From Hippasteria phrygiana (taxonomy: Eukaryota; Echinodermata; Asteroidea; Valvatida; Goniasteridae), in the NCBI GenBank assembly GCA_037893225.1, contig JAZGUH010000145.1:744001-808000 (forward strand): a stretch of DNA of 64,000 nt, written 5' to 3'. Made by a program: the position numbers and the translations under genes. This document shows, in pieces, positions 42,066 to 54,590 of the stretch; within the stretch, counting starts at the first letter, position 1, and each line of letters starts with the position of its first letter. The notes below the pieces were generated by a model, which did no database searches, was not told the DNA's origin, and worked only from the letters and a program-made list of their open reading frames with translations.

Positions 42066-42363
42066 TATGCACTCTACCAACTGAGCTATCTTGCCCTATG
42101 TTGGCGGTCTTCCAAATTGTCAGTATCTTTGTTCGGGGGGCGCCCATTGAGTGATCCCCACAATGTCGCTTCCCAGGTTGCATCGTAAAATTGGGTGTGA
42201 TCCCTGGCTATTCTGCATTCTGGGTTTATGACTTCTGACTAGCGCCCACCCCGAACAAAGATACTGACAATTTGGGAGACCACCAACATAGAGCAGGATA
42301 GCTCAGTTGGTAGTGCACCGATACGGTATTCCGGAGGTCGCAGGTTCGAATCCCACTCCTGCC
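42066..42363 (+). mobile_element. Head-to-head tRNA-derived SINE composite, copy 1
   Basis: A partial minus-strand tRNA-like head at 42072-42098 faces a full plus-strand head at 42292-42363. The inner flanks (GTTGGCGGTCTTCCAAATTG and its near-complement) form a palindrome around about 150 bp of unique sequence. The same internal sequence recurs at 59740-59880. It resembles a SINE inserted as, or rearranged into, an inverted dimer. Confidence 0.7.
42292..42363 (+). repeat. tRNA-derived SINE head
   Basis: This 72-bp segment has an intact A box (TAGCTCAGTTGG, 42299-42310) and B box (GGTTCGAATCC, 42343-42353), so it keeps a Pol III promoter. D-arm and anticodon-stem mismatches and a non-T at position 33 argue against a working tRNA. 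Confidence 0.7.
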
Positions 42364-42633
42364 AGTTTTCTTTGTTCACTTTGAAAATGTATTCAAATTT
42401 ACCTAGTCAGTTTCCCTTGTTTATTTGACAAATTATTATTATTTGTTTGAAGTCTCATGAAGGAAGTTTTTTTCTTCCTTGTTAAGTACCTGTAGTTGCC
42501 TTCAAAAGTGTTCACCATGGCAACAGATATTGAAACGGCAAAAAAACCTTGATGAGCAAAGTAGCACAGCACTGGGTTTATTCATGGAACAAAAACCTAT
42601 TGTTGAATGTCTGTTGTTTTGTTCATTGAACAG

Positions 42634-42721
42634 TGACTGTGCTGAGGTAGATTGTCACCCTAAAGGACGCGATGATGCAGTCGCACAAAGGCTGTGGGAG
42701 GAAAGTGCCAGGCTTGTGTGA
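42634..42721 (+). CDS. Retinol dehydrogenase-like SDR, last exon
   Basis: Acceptor TTGAACAG at 42626-42633 is followed by 88 bp coding DCAEVDCHPKGRDD and AVAQRLWEESARLV, then TGA. The first T completes a Ser codon begun by AG at the end of the exon at 22183-22395, so phase and the family's usual F-S-D-C junction both agree. The C-terminal AxxLWEES-type helix ends RDH11-14 proteins. The intron to the previous exon is about 20.2 kb. This exon is intact, which leaves open whether the upstream frame break is real. Confidence 0.75.
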
Positions 42722-42939
42722 CTTGATCAATATACCAGAATAGAGAAACAAATATCAGACCAGTCAGGTAGAGACAGGAGTCAACAAAGTCAATCATGAT
42801 GGTGTCTTCATCCACTTGTCATGTCTGCTAATCTTACATCTACCGTTGTAACAGTATCGCCCAGCTGGTATTGATAGCAGTAAATAACGCTGTTTCCCCC
42901 TGAGCTACCACAACAGCTCAACAGCTAAAGGAAGGGCAA

Positions 42940-43102
42940 CAGTGGCGTATCCAGTGGGGGGGGGGGGGGGGGGGGGCAAGTTTGTCCCCCTGGCGGCATT
43001 TGAGGAGTCATAAAAAACAAAAGGAAAGTGTTTTTGCGACGGTTTTAAGACGATTCAGATGTTGTTTGCCCTCTCTGACACAAACAGCTGGATACGCTAG
43101 TA
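42940..43102 (+). mobile_element. hAT MITE (CAGTGGCGTATCCAG family), copy B
   Basis: Same ends, G-run and internal CCTGGCGGCATTTGA block as copy A. The right end is slightly changed (GCTAGTAG) and no clear target duplication remains. Confidence 0.82.
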
Positions 43103-44131
43103 GTTGAATTCTTGCCACCGCTGTTGTCCCTCTGTAGAAAATATAAATCCGCCGAGGATTACCTTTTTGGGTGTTTTATATTTGGGTGGGTTAAGGGGAT
43201 ATGATATGCATTTAGTTTGGACACACGTGTATAAAGGCTATTGAAAGTGCAAGGAACAGTCACCACCACCTCACACCCCACCCCCCCCCGCCCTTCCCCC
43301 AGCTGAAAACAAAAATTTAGGTCACTTTTTGCAAACAATTTATAATTTGATCTGTGTATGTGTGGATCGTTATGTGAAATGGACTTATCCCAGTTTGCCA
43401 TGCCCTTCATAAATAAACTAAAAATAAATTCAAAAATAAAATCAGCGATTCCTCCAAATTGTAGGGTGATTAGCTATGTAAGTGAAACTTACACGAGACC
43501 AGCGATTAGTCATCAGGTGATACTCGTGTCTGCGCCGGTGTCAACCACCACTACCCCAGCTAGCGAGCGGGTCTCTGGTGGCTGCCCGGGTGTAATGACG
43601 TCACCGGCTAGCTGAAAACGTGAACATGGCGGGCGAACTTTAATTCAACTTGAGTAAATGTACAGATTGGAAAGCAGAGTGTTTTTTCCTGCAGATTGTG
43701 AATTCTATAATAGTCGTCATAGTCACGATTTTGCAGACAATGAGCCTGTGTTTACATTTGACACTTTTTAAAGTTCCTGCCCCCAAACGACCTTTGACCT
43801 CAATTTTCCAAGAATACGTACTTGGGCAGATACGTACACCGCAGCATTCGATAAGCCAGCCTCATTTCGTGGCTTCCCCCGCTGTGTAACCCCATGTTTT
43901 ATGTGTAAGCTAATCGAACGGGACCGTAATTTGAAACCCTAGCCCTTCCTCCATGTTGAAATCCACATGAAGATAATACCCTACATGTACGTAAATTTAA
44001 AATCTGTGCAGGCCTATGAAACTAGACTATGTTCACTTATTTTTAAATAAAGGTATAATCAATGCTTTGTATTGTATATTTGATTGGTTTCCTGGCTTCT
44101 TTTTGTGCTCTTCCTCACATCACACATGTAG
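43103..44131. other. Non-coding spacer
   Basis: No exon recognised. A C-run occurs near 43280. The region 43540-43630 is CpG-richer and includes ATGACGTCACCGG. Confidence 0.45.
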
Positions 44132-44260
44132 TCTTGGTTCCAAGACGTCCTTAGCAGTGCGATGCAGCGCGCACAGTTTAATGGCTGTACTGCGCCCTCT
44201 ACACACGCGCATCAAAGCCACATCGCTTAGCATGCGCTAAAGGACGTCTTGGAACCAAGA
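44132..44260. mobile_element. 129-bp hairpin MITE
   Basis: TCTTGGTTCCAAGACGTCCT (44132-44151) is mirrored at the right end with one extra base further in, and the inner sequences (GCGATG/CATCGC) also pair. The flanks share CATGTAG but not at the exact edges. Confidence 0.75.
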
Positions 44261-44345
44261 GTACATCACATGTAGTGCATCAGGTATACATCTATTGTAT
44301 ACGGTTAAATATTCAGCTTTCCAGTATAAGGCTATCGCTGATTTA

Positions 44346-44895
44346 CGGGATAGGCACGAAACCCGTAAAACAAAAGTAGAAACGGGTACCCACGGTACCC
44401 AGGTACCCATAAAAATAATTTAAAAACCCAAAACTTCCAATCCCGGAAGTTGTAATAATGTCTTTCTCTGAGATTTAAAAGTCTAATTTCAGACAGAAGT
44501 CTGAAAAACCTCATGCCTGTCCAGTAAACATGATCACTACTCCGCCATCACATGTCCGGCATATTTATTATGGAATGGGGCATGCTATTATGTCTTACCA
44601 AGGCACCTTATCCATACCCAGACTACAAAAACGACAACCGGTAAATTCCCTTTATTGTCAATTTTCGTGAGCGTCATAAACATGAAATCTGTGCTGGTTT
44701 CGCAAGTACAATGTAGTCTGATTTTAATTTTGAAAATTCTTGACAAATAACATTCGAAACCTTTCCTTTTTCATTTCCTGGGAAGTTACTATGCGATATT
44801 GTAAAGTTGTACGGGTACTCGATTCCATAATCTGGAACCGGTTCCTGACATGAACGGTCGGGTATTCTGGTACCCTGTTCCGATGCACACCCCTA
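44346..44895 (-). mobile_element. hAT-like element, copy B (truncated)
   Basis: Inverse copy of 2748-3984 ending CACACCCCTA at 44895. It lacks the nested insert and the other terminus has decayed. It shares the TATGGATAA, CATAATAGCATGCC and TGATCATGTTTACTGG segments with copy A. Confidence 0.75.
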
Positions 44896-45690
44896 ATGTA
44901 TTCCCTTAAACAACATTCAATTGAAGAATGTCTCGTCCGATCACCTCGTGATTTTGTGATCAAACAAACACCAAACCTCTAGTTTGTTTTTACTTCTATT
45001 TTTAAATCATGCCAGGCAATATTTGTGTTTGTGTGATGTGTTTGCCAAATCACTTCAGAACATGAACAAATTACTTTTTTGATTTATTTTCTTTCCCATT
45101 TTGCATTTTTATGGCCTTTTTAAAAATAGAAATGCTGTTGTTAAAAAGGAAGCAGACGGGAATGCTAAACATTTTGTTGTTTTGGTGGGGCCTTATTTGT
45201 TGTTCAAAATACAAGGTACAAGTACCACACAAACATGTCTGTTGACACAGAGGGTAAATTGATTGTACACTAAATGTATGATCTGTACGGCACGTCAAAA
45301 AAACCAAAGAATTATTTTTGGAATCATGTCACGTTACGTGATGACGATTCTTTGTTTGTCAAGCGCCATCTTTTTGGAATCCGCCCCTCATTTTATGCCA
45401 CTGTGCTGATATTTTAGCATAAGATTGTCTTCAGGTGACTCTCACAACGACTTGATAGTTTCAATTTCTGAGGTAGGAAATATTTTCAGTTTTGAACAGG
45501 GTCTGGAGGGCCTGATATTTACTGACAGAATTCAACTACTTTGACTACGCTTTCCCAGTGCAGCAAGAACTGATCTTTAATTTCGGACTGGTTAATTCTC
45601 GTTGTTGTGACAACACAATTGACCCATCTCCTAAAATAATCGGTCAGATAATTTTCTCAAGTGTTCCTTCTGCTTTTAAAATCATCAGTC
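44896..45690. other. Upstream region of the TRIM-like gene
   Basis: AT-rich sequence without a recognised exon or repeat. Confidence 0.4.
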
Positions 45691-45698
45691 ATCATTAT

Positions 45699-45708
45699 TA
45701 TATAAATA
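45699..45708 (+). promoter_or_regulatory. Candidate TATA box of the TRIM-like gene
   Basis: TATATAAATA lies about 45 bp before the start codon and about 30 bp before the CATTTCTCTCA pyrimidine-rich stretch, which would suit an initiator. This implies a very short 5' UTR, or that the main promoter lies elsewhere. Confidence 0.4.
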
Positions 45709-45752
45709 CCCGGTTTGATTCTTTTACACATCATTTCTCTCAATAGATTAAA

Positions 45753-47034
45753 ATGGCTGCAGCTCTAGAGAACATCGTGCGACATGTTGAATGTAGTATC
45801 TGCCAAGACAGGTACACACAACCCAAGATACTTGATTGCCTGCACAGCTTCTGTGAGAAATGTCTCGAGAAATACTACACGAGCAGCTATAGAGGTGCTC
45901 CAAAGATTCCCTGTCCTGAATGTCGACAAGAAACGGTACTTCCAGAGACACGCATTCAAGGGCTGAAAACAAACTTCCATTTGATGGGTATAGCTGAGGA
46001 GATCTCACTGCAGGAAAAGGTGGCAAGTTCAGGAAACACAAAGGTCCTCTGTGAGATCTGTGAGGAGGGAAATGAGGCCATGCATCGCTGTCTGGACTGT
46101 GCACAGAACATCTGCTTAAACTGTCGCAAGACTCACCTGCGAATCAATGCTACATCAAGCCACACGGTAGCTACTTTTGAGGACATTCGCCAAGGAAATG
46201 TAGAAGTGACAAAACCACCCGAAGCAGATGCATCTAAATGTCAGAAACACAAGGGACAAGAGAAGCAGTTCTATTGTGAGACGTGTGAGGAGTTAATCTG
46301 CGGAAATTGTACTATCGTAGACCATCGTGAGCCACAACATCAACACGTTAATTCTGGAGAAGCATCTCACATTAGGAAAACATCACTGAAAGACATGTTG
46401 CCTAATTTAAGCAGAGACATAAAAACACTAGAACAGTCTTTAGCTGCAACATCTCAAGCTAAGCAGGAGTTCACAAAGAACATATTGATGACTCTAAAAC
46501 AGGTGAAGGATAAAGCAGATAAGATCAGAGCTGAGGTAACAGCTCAAGAGAAGAAGTTGATTGATGAAATCAAGCAGCTTCAACAGAATCGGAATGGACT
46601 ATTTGATGAGCAGGAGGAAACAGTGAGTATGATGCTACAAAGACAGCAACATTCACTGGAGACGGCTAAAGATGTCACTGATACTGCATCAGACAGCGAC
46701 TTCCTTTCCCTCTATCCTATAATCAGCAAAGACTTGAAGTCACTGAGTGGTCAAAATCCTCCCAAGATTGATCCCAAGCTTTCATATCTGAGATTCACTC
46801 TGGGTCAGAGAAATGGTGACATCAATCTTGGCAAGCTGGAGGTGGAAGTTGTCAAGTGGGAGCTGTGTCGTGAGTTCGGCAAATGGGGAAGTGGTTTATT
46901 AGAAGAGTTCAATGGGGCTGTAGGCATTGCTGCTACTCAACCTGGTGAGATTGCTGTGGCAGACTACTTCAACAAGCGAGTGGCAATCTGCAACCCCGAG
47001 GGACACTACAAAAGAAACATTCCACTACCAGAAT
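45753..47034 (+). CDS. TRIM-like RING/B-box protein, exon 1
   Basis: From ATG 45753 the exon encodes a C3HC4 RING (CSICQDRYTQPKILDCLHSF, then CEKC and CPEC; residues about 12-60). Two B-boxes follow: CEICEEGNEAMHRCLDC about 100-140 and CQKHKGQEKQFYCETCEEL about 165-205. A long coiled coil (about 220-310) and the first NHL-like repeats (GLLEEFNGAVGIAATQPGE) complete it. It ends GAAT before GTAAGT after one base of a codon. RING-B-box proteins are E3 ubiquitin ligases; TRIM-NHL members are expanded in echinoderms and amphioxus, often with immune or RNA roles. All zinc ligands appear present. The open frame continues into the intron but becomes low-complexity. Confidence 0.93.
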
Positions 47035-47808
47035 GTAAGTTTCCTGCTTGTACAACTTTATTATTGGACACACTATCTCCTACTCTCAAAATAAACAAAA
47101 AACATAACACCCCAAACAAATACAAAACTAAAAAGTAACAATCCCTATTTATTTTTTTTATATTATTTTTATTTGCCTATTTGAAAATGCAAACATAAAA
47201 GTAAAAACTGTCCACATCTTTTGTTATTAAAAATTATAGAATATGTATTTTTTATTTCTTTAGAATACTAACACCAAAAAACAAGGCCGCCACCCCGAAT
47301 AAATGAAATAATACAAACAAATAAAATGATATAAAATTAATAAGTACACAAATACAGAAACATTAAAAAGTAAAAAATAGAAAAATAGAAATGTCGATGT
47401 TTGTTACTGTAACAAACATCGAAATTTGTATTTTTAAATAACATTTTGAATTTATTTTGAGAATGTTAAGAAAATTAGGAAATAAATAAAACAAACAAAA
47501 AAGAAACAACTTAACAAATAATATAAATTATAAATCAGACAAGTAGCAAAAGTCTATTTTTTTGTTAATTTAAAAAAAAAAGTATCAATTTATCAATAAA
47601 ATATTTCTTTTACAATACTTAAATTTCCCTCGAGTCTAAACTTTTGTGTTATGATATGCATGAATTGTGTTTGTACATAAATGCTGACTGCACAACCAAC
47701 CGTGTGCTGCACACGGTTTTTTATACCCAAAATTCACAACATATCTGATGGGACTGAAACATACAAGTAAATAAAATAAATATTTCATATTGTATGTTAT
47801 TCCCCCAG

Positions 47809-48386
47809 GTGCAGTAGGGATTGCAGCTATCCACAATTACGATAACCAGTTTGTGGTTGTTGAAAACACCAAATACGTCAAGGTGTTCAATAAGGACAAC
47901 AAGCTGGCCTTCCAGTTCCCCACAGTGCCACAGAGTGAGGTTGGCACCATCATAGTGGGTGATATCAAGAGGAATGTACTAACTGAACACACAGCAACTA
48001 ATGGTTCACTCATATCCACCATACCAGTGAAGACTCCGCCTTACTTCCTGGCTGTTGACAGCTGCACTGATAGAGTTGTGATTAGTGGAGATGAGGGACG
48101 AGTGGATGTTGCTGATAGGAAAGGTGTTACAGAATTCACCATCAAACCAACCATCGATGGTCAGTCAGTCAGAAACACTGGGGGTGTCTGCTGTGACAGC
48201 TCAGGTATCTACGTTGTATTGTGCAATGATCTTTGCACTGGTCACATTCACCACTATGATGTAGACGGTGGTTTTCTTGGTTGCCTTGTTCAGGGTCTGT
48301 ACCTCCCACGTGGAATCACATTCACAGCAGATGGGCAGCTTGCAGTGGCTGACTACCACTCAGTCAAGATGTATCACAAGGTGTGA
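47809..48386 (+). CDS. TRIM-like protein, exon 2 (NHL repeats)
   Basis: Acceptor TTCCCCCAG (47800-47808) leads into AVGIAAIHNYDNQFVVVEN, YVKVFNKDNKLAFQFPTVP, TIIVGDIKRNVLTEH, AVDSCTDRVVISGDEGRVDV and LYLPRGITFTADGQLAVADY, stop at 48384-48386. These are beta-propeller (NHL-type) blades, which bind RNA or protein. Phase fits exon 1: one base plus GT forms a Cys codon. The joined product would be 619 residues. The intron is 774 bp and AT-rich. The propeller seems short (four to five clear blades), possibly through internal deletion near FPTVPQSEVGTIIV. Confidence 0.9.
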
Positions 48387-51300
48387 AGTAATCTGACATG
48401 GCCCTGATGAGTAATCTCATTCATCACAGCAGCAAAGGTCGACGGTGAAATGGTTAACCACACATAGGGTATACGGACATGAGGGGGTACCTCTTGGTCC
48501 CATATCTTGCTGGGTATAATCCTTATTATGATACTCCTTACATTCACAAAGAACCAAATGAATACAAACCAGAGTCGTTGCGTGAGTTTTACGAATAATC
48601 ACTATTACGTTTATTGCACATTGTCATAGACGACACAAAAAATTCAAGAATAAAAACCGCCATTTTCTTTAAAGAGACATTGCCATGGAGACGCCCAATT
48701 GGGCTACAGAAAGCGTTCATCCTACAATGACTATGTAATGATATACACGGCCATCCCTTGAAAATGCGCAGTTTGTCTAAAAATCAATAATTTCGGGGAC
48801 GCCATGGCAGTTTGGAAAAGTCGGACCGTTGGAAGCCCCATGAACATGCGTATGCTGTAATTTTACATCACGCGTTGTGGTTCGTCTTCACATCATTTGT
48901 GTAAATTAAGTTTCACATGGTGCTACCGCAAACCCTTACCATATTGCTACTTCCACCATGCAAACCTTCAAATCTTGTCTTAAAATTATGTTACATTGAA
49001 GTGGCAAAAATACTTTAATTTGTAAATTGTTATTACACATTAAATATGTACATGTATTTTCCATTCACAATACCTTCTGCTGAGTTAAATACATTACTAT
49101 ATTGGGGTGTACAAATGCAACGATAACCTAATATGCATTTAGTAACTACATGTACACAACAGCGTACTCCACGATAAAGTCATGCTTTCCCTGACTAATT
49201 TCGATATTTGAACACGAAAGATGCAGTGAGATTGTTCAGCCGTGTTTAGAAGAAAAAAACACATTTTATACAGTAATTTGGGTAATTACATATGTTCAAG
49301 CAAGACTTTTGTGAACACGAATTTCCTGAATTCTGATTGGTCAGCTGCTGTGTAATAAGATTCTACTGTAATTTGTTGACTTTTGCAACAGAAAGTGTTA
49401 ACAGCAAAACCGCAATAAAAACCAACATAATGGATCTGTGGAAAAACTCCGTACAGATATTTACAGATATTTTGAATGTCGTATACAATATTATATTCTC
49501 CTTTTTAATGATCTTTCCAACCATAGCACTTTCAGGCGAACGCTTTTTCAGCCCCAAGGCAATGTGTTTCTTTACATTAGAACATGAAATAGAATTTAGG
49601 CTAAAATCACATTTTTAAATCATCAAACAAACCACAAGAGAATTATCATCTACTGAATGTTGGTAAGAGAAGGTTGTATATAATATAAAGAAATCTTTGT
49701 CGATCAAGGGTTAGATAATGTGGAATATGATCAAAACTTGCAGAGTGTAGAGAAATGTTCAACTCCTTTAGCAAATGCGATTTTATAGGCAATTTACTTG
49801 TAAAACGGCACAGCATACAATTGAGTACATAGCTTAAAAGAAGTAAAATGTTATCAATGCAGGTGTGTAAAATGAAAAATATACCGTCCGTGCTCTTCAA
49901 CAAATTTGATTCTTCAATCTTGAAGTCTTATTTTCATGAAAAACTACCTTTTTCTATATTGGGCATGTGCAACCCCCGCAAAAAAATGATGCGCTCTCCG
50001 GGAACTGGCGCAAATAAATCGGCATTAGTTACTGGATAACTAAACATTGAAGGATTCTTTTTGTGTCTTGCTTGAAACATAGCAATATTTTTTAAAATGG
50101 GGTGAAACTAGAGAGTACACACAGTATATCTTTAAAGAAATGGTAAAATATCATTAATGGATATTTTTCAATTAAACAAAAGATAACCGAGACAATATTT
50201 TTTCACCACAAAACGTTTTGTAATGGTTACTTAAAAATCAACACTGCAACGGAAATACTCGTTCAATATTGTATTAGGAATCAGAGATCTTCCAAGAAAA
50301 GACTAACAAATTTAGTACTCAATTACATGTACATACCTTGAAAAAAAGTTCTTAAAGGTTACATAATTGTAAGCGTAACTTCAAAATGTCTAAGAACCAC
50401 ACTTGCCTTTTTCGAGTACATCCAAGTTATTTACATTCTGTATCCGTAAAACATTCTCTGAGTTTATACCTTAATCGATCGATTGGGCATAGATTATAAT
50501 GACAAATTACAGTTAGGGAAGTATTTTTATTATTAGTATCCAATACTTCTACATTTATTGTGGTAATGATTGGTTATTTCTACGCAGTAATTATTTAACC
50601 TATTGCGATTGTTTGTTTTTTCAACTATAATGATATTTCTATGAAAACTGTGTTCATGTTTATTCATTCATGCTTTGGTGTGATACCAAAGTCTAATCGA
50701 AGGAAAATAAATTAGGAAAAGTATAATTTTGTTGAAAATGTTTGTGTATAATTTTTACAAGTGTATGGCATTTGTTAAGGAAATGCGAAGATGAAGAATG
50801 GGAAATATTTGTTAGATTACGAATCAAACTTGACCTGTATACTGATGATGTATCCTTACTACATGGAAGATAGGGAAACAGAATTACAAAATATTTTACA
50901 CTGCCTACTACATCGAGGGCAGGTCATTATGCGACTGTTTGAGGGGATTTTAAATTAATCTTTAGTTATTGAGGAAACAAATATTAAACTAGCCTCCCTG
51001 GTGGGAAGCAAAGTGGAGACGGTTATCACAGTACAAAACTTGTATAAAATGTCCAATATTTTAGCATTACATTAAATACTCTTTATTTCATTGTATAACA
51101 AATGGAAAGACTGCGCTGATGGCAACAAGTTTGAAGAATAAACTTCATTTTCAACTGTTATTTATAATATTAATAACTGACTTGAATCCTTTCTCTTTGT
51201 ATTTGATTTCATGAAAATGAATTAAACTGCTTACTGACTGAATTGACCTGAAATATACAAATCAACAAAATTAGCTTGATGCCTAACATTTCAAACTTTA

Positions 51301-53455
51301 AGCAAGTTCTTTCTCAAAGATTTCAGTTAGAGATTGGGCTAAAGAGAACTCGGTATCAAAATGTATCACTTAGAAAACTGTACAAGAATACATCGGCAAT
51401 TCCTTCAGTAAACTACAATTTACAATCAACAAACTTCATGTACCTATATACACGTACATGTACAATCTACATGTTTTATACAAATGAAAACAAAACAGCC
51501 TGGTTCAGCCTACATGTACATGTACATGCATTTGTATTAAACAAGCTTCTTCAAAAGGTTTTGGTGTATTGTGAACAGTAATGGAACAAAGTTATTATGC
51601 ACACAAAATGCATTATGGGACCTGATTGACAAGGCGAGATTTTGGAAAAAGTGACATTTTTTAGTAGAAGCGGGTAATATAACTCTCTCATCAGTGCATT
51701 CCCCTTTTGCTTGGAGGATGGGAATGTGCAACAGATCTGCAACAGATCCTGATTGATGAATGGGACGCCATCCCACGCACAGCAACGTGTGACCCGGCTG
51801 TTGTGGCTGCATTCGGATCGTCTACCCGCTACTGAGGCTCTTGACTTAACATTGTTCAATAGAGGAATCCCACAACGACGGGTTTAGCACCGATCTGCGC
51901 ACTTCCGCGTTTGAAAACGAGGATCTCAATGTCACAGTAAACAACTTTATGCTGATCGTGCGCCTGCGCTGCCTTTTATGGCCTGATTAATTCATGCATG
52001 AATGAATGTGCTGAAAAGCGTTGTTTTGTTTGCCACTGACATTCTTGCTTTCAACCCGAAAGTGCGCAGAAGGGGCTAATGTGAAATTCCTCTTAAAAAA
52101 CTGTTCAATGATTAAACCAGAAAAAAAAATGTCCTTTTGTTAGTGATAGTGTTGCATTGTACTGTGAGAGAGACTTCTTGTTACTGATGGAGCATTACTG
52201 GGTGTTTGAGTGCAGAAAATGACCAATTCTTTTACTCTGTTTGAAACGCAAGCACATTAACAACAGAGTTGCTATCCCGGAGGCAATTTATTGTGACAGG
52301 CCAAGTGGATTTCTAAACTTTTCCTGCACATTTATGGCTTACCTTTAAATATTGGTTAGTAAGCAGAGAATCATTCAAGAGTCAAGACACACCAATCCTC
52401 CAAACAACTCCTTACATGCCTTACAGCAATGCATTTTGTAACATTTCACTTTACACCCACCCCCATATTCAGCTGTGCTGCACATCCCCCAATTGCTTAA
52501 TCATATTAACAAATGACACATTGTACAGAAGAATAACGGGGCTTTCCAATGATACCAATTTCAAAGAAAAGGAGTTAGAAACGAGATAAATCATTGGTCA
52601 AACTTGAGTTTCCGAACTTTTTTTGAGGAGTTTATATAGGCCTATTTTCAAATTTTCAATTTTTATCCTTTACCTTAAAACAATGATCCCGATATTAGGA
52701 AGGAAAAGGCAACATCCTACCATTTGTTCAAAAAAGTTGGATTCTACTACGCATGGCATTAATTTTGAATTTTACGCGGTGCTGCGGCGGCGCTGGAAGC
52801 TAAGTGAACCGCTACAATGGATTGAAACTGCACAAACAGCGGCAAATTGCGTCATCCGGCCTGGTTGCACTGTTTTTTTTGCGCCAAATTCCATCATCCG
52901 TATGCAAGGGGTTAAAGATATATCTTTACCAGACTAGTCGGCACCCCTGCTGTGCTGCACGGGGTGACCGACCTGCATTTAGCAGGGTTAGGGTTAAGGA
53001 AGCACTGCAATGTCTGTCTGATTTTGTGATGAGTCTATTACGGATTGACTCATAGTGGGCATTTTGTCCAAAATAGAAACTAAGATCAATGAGAAAGCTG
53101 GTCATTAATTTCTCATTTGTTCTTTCAATTATATAATATTTTTGGCAAGTCTTTATTTACAATAATGGCCAGTAATCAAGTAAAAAAGAAAATCACACGA
53201 TTATTGCAAATTGTTTGTACAAAATTATTCTGACCTCTACTTTCAGACTTTTACCTTCAGCCTTGTAAGTTGGGAATGACAAAACTTTTGATTTGATCTG
53301 ATGACTTGTCCATGCTGCATTACGTGTACTTCCTAAGATAAAGCTGAGCTTCTTCTTTGGACTTTAATTCCTGGGATGCAAAAAAAGTTTCATCAATGTC
53401 TTAGTTTTTGTATTTATGGTCCCAAGTACACAGTATCACCGGGTAAATTATTTAA
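48387..53455. other. Long non-coding stretch
   Basis: No coding exon recognised. It holds a partial short-element copy at 48905-48976 and a 50-bp repeat at 49495-49545 (CTTTTTAATGATCTTTCCAA) that recurs inverted at 57471-57520. ACATGTACATGT runs occur near 51460 and 51515. Otherwise it is AT-rich intergenic or intron sequence. Confidence 0.5.
48905..48976 (-). repeat. GGTTTGCGGTAGCACCAT element, partial copy 2
   Basis: Inverse match to 13566-13640 including GTTTGCATGGT and TTTGCGGTAGCACCATGT. Confidence 0.7.
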
Positions 53456-53940
53456 AGGTAGTGTACATGATTGGTCATTGTTTCAATTTTCAGAAATGGG
53501 CCGGTTACTATTTTATAGGAAATATCGTTCCACTGACCTGTTCAAAGTTTTGCGTTGTTGGATGGCGGGAAAAAACGAGAGAAAAACGGCGCTCGTTTCC
53601 AACCGTTGGGCGGATGATAGCCTTAGTCAAGGCGCGCGTGGCTACCTGGACGTGTGACGCGCCGCGAATGCCAGCATCCGGGTGAACCACTCGTCCGGGT
53701 AGCCACGCGCGCCTTGACTAAAGGCTACATTTGTTGTAGAGGGCAGTTTTTTCAATGATTTCCAGCTGGAAATCGTTGGAAAACAAAACAAATTTACACT
53801 TTTCTTGACAACGACAGCACACCTGCTGCCATAATTTTACAGGATGATTGAGACTACTATTAACTTACAGTCTAATAAGGTATTTCGTAATAATTCAGTA
53901 AAAAAACAAATTGGAGGATTACCAATCATGTACACTACCT
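53456..53940. mobile_element. MITE with AGGTAGTGTACATGATTGGT ends
   Basis: The 20-bp terminus at 53456-53475 is exactly mirrored at 53921-53940. A second hairpin element lies inside (53620-53725). No target duplication is clear. Confidence 0.8.
53620..53725. mobile_element. 106-bp hairpin MITE nested in the larger MITE
   Basis: Arms of about 33 bp beginning GCCTTAGTCAAGGCGCGCGT (53620) and mirrored to 53725 enclose a GC-rich loop. GC content is far above the host element, suggesting independent origin. Confidence 0.75.
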
Positions 53941-53965
53941 AATAAGTAGGCAATCTGGATAGCTC

Positions 53966-54132
53966 CAGTGGCATATCCAGCAGGAGGGAGTTGGGGGTGG
54001 GGGGGGGGGGGACATCCCCCCCCCCCCCCCCCCGGCGGCATTCGAGAAGTCACAAAAACAAAAAGAAATATTGTTTTAAGATGATATTCAGACGTTTGCC
54101 CTCCCTGGCACAAAAAGCTGGATACGCTACTG
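53966..54132 (+). mobile_element. hAT MITE (CAGTGGCGTATCCAG family), copy C
   Basis: Ends CAGTGGCATATCCAG and GGATACGCTACTG. GATAGCTC directly flanks both sides as an 8-bp target duplication. A G-run directly followed by a C-run (about 54000-54033) sits after the left end and could fold into a hairpin. Confidence 0.88.
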
Positions 54133-54590
54133 GATAGCTCATTGTCCAATACGTGCTGTACACAAAATTGAAGCCATGCAATGGCCATAATACGTAGCAT
54201 GACCTTTTTTAATGGCACTTCAGAACGCAAAGCTTTTTCACCCCAATTTTTCTGCAATTTTCACAGTACTAAACATACATATTTAACCATATCAGCCTTA
54301 TGTGCTCGGGCTCGTAAAGGCACTCTGTAGCTTGCCCGCTGCATGCATACGCACACGCACAAGATAGTGTTTTATCCGCCTGCATTAGAATTATCCAACA
54401 ATGAATTTTACTACTTTTTGTGTGCCCTGATAATTGCTTTCTCTATTGCATGTAGGATCAAAACAACCAGTTTCTATGCACCTCTCAGCCGTGTTTAAAC
54501 AAAAGTTTAAACATACCCAAGTGACAGGCTCTCGACCAATAGGAATACTGAAACTGTCTTAGCTATTTATGAATACCTAACAATACTTAC
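54133..54590. other. Presumed intron after RMDN exon at 54591
   Basis: AT-rich sequence; no 3' terminal RMDN exon was found here or further left. Confidence 0.4.

Noticed and set aside
42292..42363. Functional tRNA gene
   Set aside because: Mismatches in several stems, position 33 is not T, and copies sit inside inverted composites; better explained as SINE heads.
45748..46104. Minus-strand ORF opposite the TRIM RING region
   Set aside because: Shadow of the coding strand; no domain.
49337..51581. Short ORFs as hidden exons
   Set aside because: AT-rich, no splice context, no recognisable domain.
53456..54590. Terminal RMDN exon after exon D
   Set aside because: Scanned on the minus strand for the charged C-terminal helix expected after SSAD; nothing convincing found.
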